Assembly (NCBI GenBank): GCA_007618135.1
Contig: PHFX01000151.1
Span: 32,873 to 96,872 of the forward strand
Source: Candidatus Brocadia sp. WS118
Lineage (GTDB): Bacteria > Planctomycetota > Brocadiia > Brocadiales > Brocadiaceae
DNA: 64,000 nucleotides
Reading direction: 5' to 3'
Part shown: positions 8,858-17,708 of the stretch, one piece after another
Layout: the number at the start of each line of letters is the position of its first letter
Position numbering within the stretch: position 1 is the stretch's first letter
Notes under the pieces: model-generated
The model's input: only the letters and a program-made list of their open reading frames with translations
Told to the model about the DNA's origin: nothing
The model's database searches: none
Position numbers and translations under genes: made by a program

Positions 8858-9541
8858 TCAATTTGTAAGTAATGCTTCAGCAATACGCATATCTTCAGGT
8901 GTGGTAATTTTAATATTGTCATCTGCGCCCGGCACAATTTCTACCCTATAACCAGCCTCTTCCACCATTTCCGCATCGTCAGTAAATTCCCTGTCTGTGA
9001 TTTTAAATTGGTTGAAGACCTTTAGGATAAGCTCCCTTTTGAATCCCTGAGGGGTTTGTGCCATCCACAGGTTATTTCTTGGGATGGTTCGTTGGATGCA
9101 CAAATTATCTCCCGTCTCTTTAACCGTGGCCTTCATAGGTGCAGCAAGGATAGCAGCATGAGATTCTTTTGCCTTGTTTATCACTGCCTCGATATGCTCT
9201 TTTTTTACGAGCGGTCTTACAACATCATGAATCAGTACGATTTCGACACCAATTCCGGTCTGGCAAAGTCCGTTATAGACGCTATCCTGACGTCTTTTGC
9301 CTCCGGGAACAATTTTTTTAACCTTGTGAGCATCCAGGGTATCCTGCCATTGATCGCGAAGGAATTGTATTTCTGCCTGACCAGCCACAAAGATGATTTC
9401 ATGAATCGTTTCGATTTGAGAAAAACGCTCAAGGGTGTAAAGAAAAATGGGTTTACCACGAATTTGCAGGAAGGGTTTTTTGACACCCCCCCCCATACGT
9501 AATCCAAGTCCTGCCCCGACTAATACAACAGACACTTTCAT
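8858..9541 (-). CDS. ispD: 2-C-methyl-D-erythritol 4-phosphate cytidylyltransferase
   Basis: This 227-residue protein has the IspD nucleotidyltransferase pattern. The glycine-rich start is VLVGAGLGLRMGGGVKKPFLQIRG (given in two parts: VLVGAGLGLRMGGG, then VKKPFLQI). Further signatures are VPGGKRRQDSVYNGL, IHDVVRPLV, and the ending DDNIKITTPEDM. It transfers CMP to methylerythritol phosphate, the third step of the non-mevalonate isoprenoid pathway, in the cytoplasm. The length matches the family. The usual AAGxG is GAGLG here. The start is ATG 9541. It lies downstream of the dGTPase gene on the same strand with an 80-base gap, so the two may be co-transcribed. Confidence 0.93.
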   Translation of the reverse strand: MKVSVVLVGAGLGLRMGGGVKKPFLQIRGKPIFLYTLERFSQIETIHEIIFVAGQAEIQFLRDQWQDTLDAHKVKKIVPGGKRRQDSVYNGLCQTGIGVEIVLIHDVVRPLVKKEHIEAVINKAKESHAAILAAPMKATVKETGDNLCIQRTIPRNNLWMAQTPQGFKRELILKVFNQFKITDREFTDDAEMVEEAGYRVEIVPGADDNIKITTPEDMRIAEALLTN

Positions 9542-9620
9542 TTTAAATCTGGTAGTAATGCATCACAAAGACGCGAATCATGCAAAGCTTTAAGGACCTT
9601 CGTCTATGGATTGAGCCATC

Positions 9621-10775
9621 CTAGACCCTTTCGTATGGATAAAAGAGTTTTTTGTATTCATCCTGTGCAAATCGGTCTGTCATCCCGGCAATATAGTCAC
9701 ACACTGCCTGATAAAGACCCGCTTCTCCTATCCATTTTTGATATTCAATGGGAAGTTGTTTGGGGTTTTTAATAAATGCGACAAAAAGTTCTTCCAGGAA
9801 TCGCTTCGCCTTGTCAGCCATCCGGATTACCCGATAGTGCTGATAAACATTTTTAAAAAGAAATTCCTGAAGATTTTTTTTCTGCTCAGACAAGCTGGAG
9901 GAAAAAGACACGATCAGGCCAGGATAATCTCTAACATCCTGTACCGTTTTGACACCCTCTCGCTTAATCCTGGACATCGTGTTTTCAATCAGATCGGTGA
10001 CTTCAAGATTTATTAAGGTCTTAATCGTTTGAGCAATTACTATATCGGGATCATAAATTGCATATTTTTGTTTCACTTTTTTTTGTGTCTCCCGCCACAA
10101 ATCAACGACTTGCAAGTCATCGTCCGTGATAATACCCGCCTTCAGGCTGTCATCCAGGTCGTGGTTGTCATAGGCAATGGAGTCCGCTTTGTCTACAATT
10201 TGTGCTTCCAGCAGGGGTTGCTCGTTTGTCCGGTACTCGGTTGTAACCGATGTGTTGTTGTAAGGAGACTTGTGTTTAACTATGGATTCCTTAAGTTCCC
10301 ACGATAAATTCAGCCCGGGGAAGTCGGGATATTTGCGCTCCAGGATATCAACAACTCGCAGTCCGTGGAGATTGTGTTCAAATCCTCCGTGTCCTTCCAT
10401 GAGTTTTTTTAAAACATCTTCACCTGAATGCCCAAAGGGCGTATGTCCCAAATCATGTGCAAGGGAAATGGCTTCGGCAATATCCTCGTTAAGGTTTAAT
10501 GCCCGCGAAATACTTCGCGCGATTTGCGAAACCTCCATCGTGTGGGTCAATCGAGTCCGATAATAATCTCCTTCATGATTCACAAAAACCTGGGTTTTAT
10601 ATTCAAGTCGCCGAAAGGCTGTGGAATGAATAATGCGGTCCCGGTCTCTCTGATAAACACTGCGGTATTGATGCTCCTCTTCGGGATATTTTCTCCCCCT
10701 GGAATCCTTGCTTTTCATTGCATAGGAAGCAAACTCCCGGTCTTCTCTCGACTCTATTTCCTTGCGTGTCATCAT
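9621..10775 (-). CDS. dgt: Deoxyguanosinetriphosphate triphosphohydrolase-like protein
   Basis: This is a 384-residue HD-domain phosphohydrolase. The metal ligands are visible in TRLTHTMEVSQIAR and LAHDLGHTPFGHSGE, and the early RDRDRIIHSTAFRRLEYKTQV segment is the family signature of dGTPase-like proteins (type 2 group). It is expected to hydrolyse dNTPs to deoxynucleosides and triphosphate, limiting the nucleotide pool. The start codons at 10775 and 10772 (MMTRKE) both fit and no clear ribosome site distinguishes them. It follows the HIT gene by 12 bases on the same strand, which suggests an operon running HIT, dgt, ispD. Confidence 0.92.
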   Translation of the reverse strand: MMTRKEIESREDREFASYAMKSKDSRGRKYPEEEHQYRSVYQRDRDRIIHSTAFRRLEYKTQVFVNHEGDYYRTRLTHTMEVSQIARSISRALNLNEDIAEAISLAHDLGHTPFGHSGEDVLKKLMEGHGGFEHNLHGLRVVDILERKYPDFPGLNLSWELKESIVKHKSPYNNTSVTTEYRTNEQPLLEAQIVDKADSIAYDNHDLDDSLKAGIITDDDLQVVDLWRETQKKVKQKYAIYDPDIVIAQTIKTLINLEVTDLIENTMSRIKREGVKTVQDVRDYPGLIVSFSSSLSEQKKNLQEFLFKNVYQHYRVIRMADKAKRFLEELFVAFIKNPKQLPIEYQKWIGEAGLYQAVCDYIAGMTDRFAQDEYKKLFYPYERV

Positions 10776-10787
10776 GTAGATGGATAG

Positions 10788-11264
10788 TTATATGTGCTTT
10801 TTGAATTCTTTATAGAGATCTTCCAGAGATTGCGGAATAACTTTTACCTCTGAAATGACAGGCATAAAGTTCGTGTCACCATTCCAGCGCGGCACAATAT
10901 GGAGATGGAAATGACCAATAAGCCCCGCACCGGCAGATTTGCCTAAATTAACGCCGAGGTTAAAACCCTCCGGTTTCATTATAGTCGTAAGAAGTTCCTT
11001 CATGTTTCTTGTCAGTTTCATAATTCCCAGCATTTCATGCTCCGTAAGGTCAGAAATATCCGGCTTGTGTTTGTTGGGGGCAATCATGAGATGGCCACTG
11101 TTATATGGATATTTATTAAGGATGCAAAAGCACTCTTTCTCACGAACTACAATGAGATGTTTTTCATCCTGCTTATCCTGAAATGAGTTGCAAAGGAAAC
11201 AACCATTTTCTTTCGGGTGTTCCTGAATATAGGTAATGCGCCATGGCGCCCAGAGATTTTTCAT
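10788..11264 (-). CDS. HIT-family nucleotide hydrolase/phosphorylase
   Basis: This 158-residue protein has the histidine triad HFHLHIVPRW (H118, H120, H122) near its C-terminus, and the N-terminal MKNLWAPWRITYI and GCFLC typical of the Ap4A-phosphorylase/GalT-like branch. The two cysteines at 22 and 25 may bind zinc with later histidines. The family hydrolyses or phosphorolyses nucleotide conjugates such as AMP derivatives in the cytoplasm; the exact substrate is not readable. It is the first of a tight minus-strand set (HIT, dgt, ispD). Confidence 0.9.
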   Translation of the reverse strand: MKNLWAPWRITYIQEHPKENGCFLCNSFQDKQDEKHLIVVREKECFCILNKYPYNSGHLMIAPNKHKPDISDLTEHEMLGIMKLTRNMKELLTTIMKPEGFNLGVNLGKSAGAGLIGHFHLHIVPRWNGDTNFMPVISEVKVIPQSLEDLYKEFKKHI

Positions 11265-11316
11265 TGATTATCACTCGCTCATGCTATGTAAAACATACAA
11301 CCTGCAAAATAGTCTA

Positions 11317-11550
11317 TTACGATCCACATCCCGCACATGAAGATGCAGTACAACTTCCACAACCACCGGAACTGCCACTGGAAGCAACGTCTCCGCCACT
11401 TTTTACGGACATTCCAAATACAGAAAATATCTTTTGGATATTCTCACTTTGGCAGGATGGACAAAATAAATTTTTCCGTTCTGAGGCGCTCCGGAAATAT
11501 TCGTCAAACTTCGTGTTGCACTGATTACATTGGAAATCATATATTGGCAT
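11317..11550 (-). CDS. FmdB-family zinc-ribbon protein
   Basis: This 77-residue protein begins MPIYDFQCNQCNTKFDEYF and has FCPSCQSE, i.e. two CxxC knuckles of a zinc ribbon as in FmdB-type putative regulatory proteins. A Gly/Ser/Cys-rich tail (GGCGSCTASSCAGCGS) follows, which is common in the family and could bind metal. The role is unknown; FmdB was originally linked to formamidase gene regulation. It lies on the minus strand between a CBS protein and the HIT gene. Confidence 0.85.
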   Translation of the reverse strand: MPIYDFQCNQCNTKFDEYFRSASERKNLFCPSCQSENIQKIFSVFGMSVKSGGDVASSGSSGGCGSCTASSCAGCGS

Positions 11551-11577
11551 GGTGAATACTCCGATACCGATAAAATT

Positions 11578-11985
11578 TCATTTGTGTCCCAAATAAAACT
11601 GAAGAATATCTTTCCAGGTCACAATTCCCACCACATCACCCTGAGAAGAAATAACGGGGAGGCACGATATATTTTTTTCCAGCAGGAGGTCTGCAGCAGC
11701 CTCTATGCTCGTCTCTGGATACACGGTAACAGGATTTCGAGCCATAATCTGATGCGCCCTCTTCCTCAAAGTATCTAAGTCGCGGGTTGTCTCAACAATT
11801 TTCCCTAAAAAAGGACTTGCTGCTTTTAGAAAATCGCGATCAGATATTACCCCGACAGGTTTTCGGTTGTCCACAACCACCAGATGATGGAACTTCACGT
11901 GCTGAAAAATCATACGGATTGTCAGGAGGGTATCGTCCATCTCTACGGTGACTACTTTCCGGGTCATAATCGAGGCCACTGTCAA
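11578..11985 (-). CDS. Tandem CBS-domain protein
   Basis: This 135-residue protein consists of two CBS motifs: IMTRKVVTVEMDDTL...GVISDRDFL and IMARNPVTVYPETSIEAA...GIVTWKDILQ. Stand-alone CBS pairs bind adenine nucleotides or similar ligands and act as sensors. The start is probably TTG 11985, since AAGGAG lies seven bases upstream; GTG 11979 and ATG 11967 are in frame. The partner protein is not evident. It is followed 27 bases later by the FmdB gene. Confidence 0.88.
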   Translation of the reverse strand: MTVASIMTRKVVTVEMDDTLLTIRMIFQHVKFHHLVVVDNRKPVGVISDRDFLKAASPFLGKIVETTRDLDTLRKRAHQIMARNPVTVYPETSIEAAADLLLEKNISCLPVISSQGDVVGIVTWKDILQFYLGHK

Positions 11986-12041
11986 TCAGATGCTCCTTAT
12001 TTTTCCGTGAATTACATCGAAGCGCTTTACTTTATAGATCG

Positions 12042-12842
12042 CTACGGCAAATAACTCATGGGGTTTACAGGTTTATCTTTTACGTAAATCTTAAAATTCA
12101 TTTCTTGCGATTTACCGGAACTCGTTGAATGAAAATGTGCAATGGGTTGACCCATCTCTATGTAAGTGCCTTCTCCCACCACCGGATTGCAACAAGATTC
12201 GTATATGGTGCGTATCCCTCCCTCATGCTTAATTACAATGACAGACATGCCATCTTCTACGTCAGAAACTGCCTCAACGGCACCCTTTTTTGCGGCAACA
12301 ACTTTTTGCCCTGGTTGTGGCAATATAGAGATACCGGAATTTTTCGCCCCATTTCTTACTTCGCCAAATTGCGATACGATGTGCCCTTTTACTGGCCATA
12401 TAAAACCCCGTGGCGAAACATCGGCTGTAGCATCTCTTGCTGGCACATAACTCGACCGGGATACGAATGAAGGAGATATCTGTGGTTTTCCAGAAACGGG
12501 GATAATGAGCCTCTGACCTACTTTCAAGTCTTTTGTATTTTTGATATGATTGGCTCCGAGAATCGCATTTACGGATACTCCGTAATTTTTTGATATACGC
12601 CAGAGGGTATCGCCTTTTTTTACGACATAATATGTTGCCTTCTCGCTTTGAATCTGTGGTTGATACGTTGTGCTGGATTTTTGATCCTCAATGGACTTCA
12701 TTTCGCTCTTCAGAGGTGGGGGTACCTTCGGTTTTTTAGATTGTAAAGCACAGCCATCTGCAAGAATCGATAAACCTACAATAGAGAGCCCTTTGACAAT
12801 AAAATTTATTGAAAAATAATTTTTCATACTATTCTGATACAT
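12042..12842 (-). CDS. NlpD-like LysM-M23 lipoprotein with degenerate peptidase domain
   Basis: This protein of about 266 residues has a hydrophobic start ending in a lipobox-like LADGC. A LysM module follows (YYVVKKGDTLWRISKNYGV ... VGQRLIIP), then an M23/LytM domain (PVKGHIVSQFGE ... GMSVIVIKHEGGIRTIYESC). The zinc ligands of active M23 enzymes are missing: GxxHxGxD reads AKNSGISI and the final HLHFE reads EMNFKI. This is the pattern of NlpD/EnvC-type amidase activators rather than a peptidase. It probably acts in the cell envelope during septum splitting. The start could be ATG 12842 or ATG 12827. Confidence 0.85.
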   Translation of the reverse strand: MYQNSMKNYFSINFIVKGLSIVGLSILADGCALQSKKPKVPPPLKSEMKSIEDQKSSTTYQPQIQSEKATYYVVKKGDTLWRISKNYGVSVNAILGANHIKNTKDLKVGQRLIIPVSGKPQISPSFVSRSSYVPARDATADVSPRGFIWPVKGHIVSQFGEVRNGAKNSGISILPQPGQKVVAAKKGAVEAVSDVEDGMSVIVIKHEGGIRTIYESCCNPVVGEGTYIEMGQPIAHFHSTSSGKSQEMNFKIYVKDKPVNPMSYLP

Positions 12843-13180
12843 TGCTCACATAAATCATCATGCCTAAAGAACTCTCCTTTTACATAATTGGACTAGCCTT
12901 TTACGTAATTGAATGCAATTTTATCAATGCTTATGAGCAAATTCAAGTGAGAATAGTTGATGTTTTACTAACTCCTCTGATCTCTTTTTCCAGGAGGCTT
13001 AGTTGTTGTTTTGTAGTATCCCGTTGATTTTACATTTTCGTTAATACTTTTTTAATGTTGAAGAATATCCTTTTTATAACAACCAGCCAATCTTCATAAA
13101 ACGAAAAAGGCAACTCATTCGAGTTGCCTTTTCGAATATTCTTTCACACCCTGCCAGATAGTTACATCTGGCTTACACCT
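12843..13180. other. Intergenic stretch with one terminator
   Basis: About 340 bases. Apart from the hairpin at 13105-13132, which serves the small gene upstream, I see no gene. A ten-codon frame with a strong AAAGGAGAG ribosome site lies just ahead of the NlpD-like gene (ATG near 12870, minus strand). It may be a leader peptide, but nothing else supports that. Confidence 0.4.
13105..13132 (-). terminator. Rho-independent terminator
   Basis: AAAAGGCAACTC and GAGTTGCCTTTT form a 12-bp inverted repeat with a short loop. On the minus strand the stem is followed by a T-rich run, and it lies about 50 bases after the stop of the small Cys/His-rich gene. Confidence 0.85.
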
Positions 13181-13357
13181 TTAGTGTTTGTGATGGCATT
13201 CACACTTGCAATCTTTACCCTCTTTTGCCGTGTGTCCGCATTTGTCGCACTTTGCTTCTGATGCGATAACCGTGCCAACCAATGCCGCATTTACTGCACC
13301 AACACCAACTACCAATGCACCAACAACCAACAAACTATAACCAAACTTCTTCAACAT
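13181..13357 (-). CDS. Small secreted Cys/His-rich peptide
   Basis: A 58-codon gene too short for many gene callers. The ribosome site is excellent (AGGAGGAGAAAGAA before ATG 13357) and a terminator follows. The product starts MLKKFGYSLLVVGALVVG and continues to a cleavage-like VNA/AL, a typical export signal. The mature part of about 35 residues reads EAKCDKCGHTAKEGKDCK and ends CECHHKH. Five cysteines and four histidines in so short a chain suggest a metal-binding periplasmic peptide. The CxxCG spacing is not a haem site (no CxxCH). I know no family; transport, storage or delivery of a metal is a guess. It is monocistronic. Confidence 0.85.
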   Translation of the reverse strand: MLKKFGYSLLVVGALVVGVGAVNAALVGTVIASEAKCDKCGHTAKEGKDCKCECHHKH

Positions 13358-13544
13358 TTCTTTCTCCTCCTACGGATACAGAAACCTGAAACAAACCGCT
13401 GAGAACGCTCTCAGAATATCTGGTTTGTTTCTTCATAGTGTAGTATGTTACATACCCGACATAATTGCAACAAAATTATTACTCTCCTATTCAAAATGAT
13501 GTATGTTTTTGCATACACTCCGAATCTGTACGGCAACGAATCAT

Positions 13545-14609
13545 TCATACATTAAGTTCTATAAAATCAATATAATGCCTGTCATAAACACCTAATCCTT
13601 TTTTTCCTGCAGTGGTAATATGTTTGGCCTTTTGAAACACCGACGGATAGTTATTTTCTTTACGTTTTCTCTCGATGATTTCGAGCCCTATTCTGTCAAT
13701 GGCTACCGGATCTGTTCCAAACAAGAGCCGTTCCTCATTCCATATGGTCCACGCCTTCATGCTCGCAGGACCACCATCAAAACAAGCCTGCAATGCATCA
13801 ACAATGTGTAAACGCACCTTTTCTCTGAGTGCCGGATGTGCACAGACTTCTGCTGATGCCGGGTCGCAGAAGTAAGGTGACGGATGGAATCTGGGGGTAT
13901 TATTAATGGCGCCAAATGCCAGATTTTTAAGGCATAACGTTACCCCTGTAATTCCATGATCCTTCATAACCGGCACATTAACAATAGCCGTAACGTGCTG
14001 GGTAACAATCGTACTGAAGAACGACCGTGCCCCATCATCCTGACGTAAGGAAAAGTCATCATCGAGTGATTCATAATATATCTTTTTGTCATATCCGGCA
14101 GTTGGTTCAGTGCCATAACAACGAACACCACTGTTTCCCTGATTTAAAGGAAACCCTGCGGTAATCAGATGGTAGCTAAAACGGTCCCATACAATAATAT
14201 TGTTTTCCTTAACCCCGGCAGCTATGAGACCTCGGATGATTGCATGGACAACCTCTGGCCGTGTTGAAAGTTTTATCCCGCCAATCGGATTTATCTTTAT
14301 CCCTACAATATCTTCCGGAGTGAAGAACGTTCGCCATGCATCAGCAACCGTTTTTTTCCCGGTAAGAGTGAACATCCCTTCATCCATCATCCGCTGGACA
14401 ATTTCTGTCTCAGGTTTTCCAATACCCATAATCCCGCTGCTTTTTACTCCAATTACCTTACTCTTTTCAGCCGGGGCAGGCCGTATATCTGACCCAATTG
14501 CCCATTGCACACCTTCTAAGCCTCCGATACCCACTCCACATCCAACAATGCCAAGTGCTGTATGTTTCAGAAAATTTCTGCGTGAAAGATTGCTGTTTTT
14601 TGTATCCAT
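13545..14609 (-). CDS. Tat-exported DUF362-domain protein
   Basis: This is a 354-residue protein. The start is ATG 14609, with AGGAGGAAAGATC upstream. The N-terminus has a twin-arginine signal (LSRRNFLKHTALGIVGCG), so it should be exported folded. The rest matches DUF362: DIVGIKINPIGG, IIVWDR, NVPVMKDHGITGVTLCLKN and LFGTDPVAIDRIG. DUF362 proteins are often linked to Fe-S proteins; no Fe-S motif (CxxCxxC) is visible here, and only scattered cysteines occur. The function is unknown. Confidence 0.85.
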   Translation of the reverse strand: MDTKNSNLSRRNFLKHTALGIVGCGVGIGGLEGVQWAIGSDIRPAPAEKSKVIGVKSSGIMGIGKPETEIVQRMMDEGMFTLTGKKTVADAWRTFFTPEDIVGIKINPIGGIKLSTRPEVVHAIIRGLIAAGVKENNIIVWDRFSYHLITAGFPLNQGNSGVRCYGTEPTAGYDKKIYYESLDDDFSLRQDDGARSFFSTIVTQHVTAIVNVPVMKDHGITGVTLCLKNLAFGAINNTPRFHPSPYFCDPASAEVCAHPALREKVRLHIVDALQACFDGGPASMKAWTIWNEERLLFGTDPVAIDRIGLEIIERKRKENNYPSVFQKAKHITTAGKKGLGVYDRHYIDFIELNV

Positions 14610-14862
14610 GATCTTTCCTCCTAAAAAATGAATACTTCAGGATAATAAATTGATTTTAGCCTAAAAAATTTGCCTGTCAAAATATTTATTTTGCTATTCA
14701 ATGCGGTTTTGATGCCGAAACAGCAGGTTGAATCTTTGACTTTTCTTCCCACAGGCAGATTGCCCAGAGAAGTAATTTTTATGATTGACAAATTATTTTT
14801 CTCTGATATTGTCATTGGTATTGGTAACAATCCTGGCTATTTTTAAAAAATGAGGAGAAGTC

Positions 14863-16413
14863 TTGCATACAATATATAAAGGATTCCTGCTAGTACAAGT
14901 CGTTTTTGGTCTTATGATATTTGATCATAGGATACCTGTGGCACACGCTGAGCAAATGATTCAAGAACATACTATCAAATTTAGACGGCCACATGTCCGA
15001 ACATTCGAGGATATGGAGGCAACCGAGACCGCTTTACGAGAAGCCGGGAGGATGCCTGCTACAACCAGGATTGTTTTTCGTCCGACGATAAATAAGGCTG
15101 CTTATAAGGCTGCAAAGAGCGCCGCTAGAACTAATGCTGATATTAGTCAGCCAATTGAAGAATCTTCAAGTGTATTGCTTAAGCCACCAACATTAAAGGG
15201 ATTAAATATTGATGGCGTCAACGAAATAGAGGCTGGAGGGTTTCGTCCGCCCGACACCCATGGTGCGGTCGGACTTGATCATTTTATAGAGATTACGAAT
15301 TCAAACATCGATGTCTATAAAAAGAGTGATGGTACCCGTGTCAAGAGTATTTCACTGGCAAGCTTCTTCGGATATACCAAACAGCCCTTATTTGATCCGC
15401 GGTGTGTATATGACAGCGCCGATGATCGCTGGATCGTATCAGCCGAGGCATTCCAGGAATCTTCAACAATACAACGACAATTTGTTGCCGTTTCCAAAAC
15501 TTCAGACCCGCTGGGTTCGTACAATGTCTATTCCGGGGATGTTAACTTCAAAAACAATGACGATTTCTGGGACTTTCCGCAGCTTGGTGTTGATAGTAAA
15601 GCGATTATCATTACCGCAAATATCTTTGGACCAAAATTCTATCGAGAGACCAGGATGGTTGTGGCGGACAAGGCAAGACTTTACAATGGACTGAGCGCTA
15701 GAATTAAACTTTTTACCGGCCTTGACGGAACCCTAGCTCCGCCTATTGTGCTTGATGATAATAACAAAACGTTTTTAGTCGCAGCCATCTCAAGTGGCAT
15801 TATAAGAAAGTATACGCTGACGTACCCTGGTGGTATTCCCACCCTGAGTTCTTCGAATATAACGGTACCTGCATACAGTGTCCCGCCGAATGCAAAGCAA
15901 CCGGGCACCCCAGAAACCCTTGATACGAGTGATCTCCGTTTCGTCAATGCAAGCACACAGGTTGGCAATTCACTCTGGCAGGTGCATACCATAAACGTCA
16001 ATGGTTTACCGAAGCCAAAATTCTATGAGTTCAACACTTCCACGAACACCATCATCCAGAGCGGAATAATCTCATCATCTGCGACATCAAATGACTGGAA
16101 TGCATCGATTACAGCAAATGCAGATAACGATGTGTTTGTGACATGGTCATCAACGGATCCAAATGCCGGTGTGCATGCGCAGGTGAGATTTTCCGGCAGG
16201 TTGCACACCGACCCTCTCAATACTATTTCGAGCGGTAGCGCGCTCTTTACGAGTTCCACCTTCTACAATCCTTCCAGTGATACTCCTGAACGATGGGGAG
16301 ATTACTCGGCGGTGACGGTGGATCCAAAAGATCCGCTCAGGGCGTGGGTCGTCAATGAAAAGATCAACACATCCAAAGTATGGGGCAGTCGCATCGGTGA
16401 GATTGGTTTCTAA
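14863..16413 (+). CDS. Secreted beta-propeller-like protein of unknown function
   Basis: This is a 516-residue protein with TTG start 14863, supported by GAGGAG five bases upstream. A signal peptide runs to about residue 29 (cleavage-like VAHA/EQ). Following a charged stretch comes GGFRPPDTHGAVGLDHFIEI, then VYDSADDRWIVSAEAF, then FWDFPQLGVDSKAIIITANIF. This pattern is shared by secreted hypothetical proteins that are probably beta-propellers, in which the PPDThGAVG segment is conserved. No catalytic signature is recognisable. It is likely cell-surface or periplasmic. It stands alone, with a terminator directly after the stop. Confidence 0.75.
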   Translation: MHTIYKGFLLVQVVFGLMIFDHRIPVAHAEQMIQEHTIKFRRPHVRTFEDMEATETALREAGRMPATTRIVFRPTINKAAYKAAKSAARTNADISQPIEESSSVLLKPPTLKGLNIDGVNEIEAGGFRPPDTHGAVGLDHFIEITNSNIDVYKKSDGTRVKSISLASFFGYTKQPLFDPRCVYDSADDRWIVSAEAFQESSTIQRQFVAVSKTSDPLGSYNVYSGDVNFKNNDDFWDFPQLGVDSKAIIITANIFGPKFYRETRMVVADKARLYNGLSARIKLFTGLDGTLAPPIVLDDNNKTFLVAAISSGIIRKYTLTYPGGIPTLSSSNITVPAYSVPPNAKQPGTPETLDTSDLRFVNASTQVGNSLWQVHTINVNGLPKPKFYEFNTSTNTIIQSGIISSSATSNDWNASITANADNDVFVTWSSTDPNAGVHAQVRFSGRLHTDPLNTISSGSALFTSSTFYNPSSDTPERWGDYSAVTVDPKDPLRAWVVNEKINTSKVWGSRIGEIGF

Positions 16414-16434
16414 GGAGCAACGAGCGTGAATCAT

Positions 16435-16463
16435 AAAGGGGCAGTTAATACTGCCCCTTTGTT
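16435..16463 (+). terminator. Rho-independent terminator
   Basis: AAAGGGGCAGT and ACTGCCCCTTT pair around a short loop 22 bases after the propeller-like gene. A GTTG rather than a pure T run follows, so efficiency is uncertain. Confidence 0.7.
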
Positions 16464-16477
16464 GAGGACGTGCCTTT

Positions 16478-17131
16478 ATGAAGGCAATAATATTTGATAT
16501 GGACGGCGTGCTTGTCGATTCCATGTCCTATCATGCTGAGGCATGGGATATCGTGCTGAAAAAGGAAGGAATCAACATTGACAAGAAAATTATTTACGAG
16601 CTTGAAGGTGCAAATTACCGGCAGGTAATTGATATCATACTGAGACAGCATGGCCGAATCCCAACAGAATCAGAGATACAAGAACTTGGTCATAAAAAAC
16701 TGGCAGTTTTCGAGCAGATCGAACAAGTACGACCCTTTGGCGGTGTAACAGAACTCCTTGAATTTCTTAAGCCAAAATACAAACTTGCCGTTGTCTCAGG
16801 CTCTAACAGAAAGACAGTACAGACAACACTCAATACCTTTTTCCCGGGTATCTTTAAAGTCATTGTTGATGGAGAAGAAACCATGATAGGCAAACCGTCA
16901 CCAGAGCCTTATCTCCGGGCTATAGAAAAACTTGATATTCCAAAGAGCCACTGTCTCGTCATTGAAAATGCCCCCCTTGGTATACGTTCAGCGAAAAGCG
17001 CCGACTTACGGTGCATAGCCATTACCACCTACCTCGGCAAGGAATGTCTGAAAGAGGCAGACATAGTTGTTGCTAACCATAAGGAATTAAGAAGATGTAT
17101 TGAAAAAGAGACCGTACGAGAGGGTAACTAA
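16478..17131 (+). CDS. HAD-superfamily phosphatase/beta-phosphoglucomutase-like
   Basis: This 217-residue HAD enzyme shows motif I FDMDGVLVDS (nucleophile and acid aspartates), motif II VVSGSN, the lysine in GKPSPEPYL, and motif IV IENAPLGIRSA, where the usual EDS reads ENAP. The alpha-helical cap in the N-terminal third is of the beta-phosphoglucomutase/phosphoglycolate phosphatase type. The substrate cannot be read. Motif IV has a single acidic residue (E of IEN), which occurs in some members. It sits alone between a terminator and a repeat. Confidence 0.85.
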   Translation: MKAIIFDMDGVLVDSMSYHAEAWDIVLKKEGINIDKKIIYELEGANYRQVIDIILRQHGRIPTESEIQELGHKKLAVFEQIEQVRPFGGVTELLEFLKPKYKLAVVSGSNRKTVQTTLNTFFPGIFKVIVDGEETMIGKPSPEPYLRAIEKLDIPKSHCLVIENAPLGIRSAKSADLRCIAITTYLGKECLKEADIVVANHKELRRCIEKETVREGN

Positions 17132-17708
17132 GAGCACCTCAATTCTATAGTGAACGAAAAAAGAAAGTTACCATTGCGAGGAGAAACGACGAACCAATCT
17201 CTGCCTTGAGATTGCCTCGCGGAGATTACACTGAGCAAAGCGACTGTGCTCGCAACGACAAAATTCATGTCACCTTATTTAAGACGTTTATTATAATATA
17301 CAATAGATGATCGCTGTAAGATCGAAGGATTTTATACCATTATTTCTTTGAGTAGTATCCATTGATGTTAATGATACCGCCACATTCTTCGGTTATAAAT
17401 TCCGCACTTGTGAAAAAGCCTTCCTTGACGTCATGAGGTGGACTATCGCAACATTTGTCTGTCTTTTATCCGGCATCCACATCTCTCACTCATATGCTGC
17501 TTGCATTCCCTTACTGTATGTGCTAAACTCTTTTCACATACGGTTTTTTTAACGGTTCTCCCACGAAGCGTCTATCTTTCCTATCTGCTATGGATGAAAT
17601 GGATACTATCGTTATCTTTGTGACAGAATTAGCGCCGGTTAGGCGGTTTAGTGCTAAAAGAAGCGTGTCTTCCCCTTGCATCTGTTGCTTGAATAGAGAA
17701 AAAAAACG
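17132..17708. other. Intergenic stretch with family 2 repeat
   Basis: About 580 bases between the HAD gene and the GlpX-TPR gene. The first part is the family 2 palindromic element at 17151-17290. The remainder (17291-17708) shows no gene with recognisable motifs; a 61-codon plus-strand frame at 17438 looks accidental. Confidence 0.45.
17151..17290. repeat. Dispersed palindromic element, family 2, copy 2
   Basis: It begins TGAACGAAAAAAGAAAGT and ends near ACCTTATTTAAGACGTTTA, resembling inverted ends. The interior carries CATTGCGAGG, AATCTC...GAGATTGCC and TGCTCGCAACGA, as in the copies at 1282-1436 and 45810-45926. It has no coding capacity. Confidence 0.7.

Noticed and set aside
9232..9507. 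91-codon minus-strand frame within ispD
   Set aside because: It is an offset frame of ispD; the ispD frame itself is complete through the run of C bases at 9485-9493, so there is no frameshift to explain.
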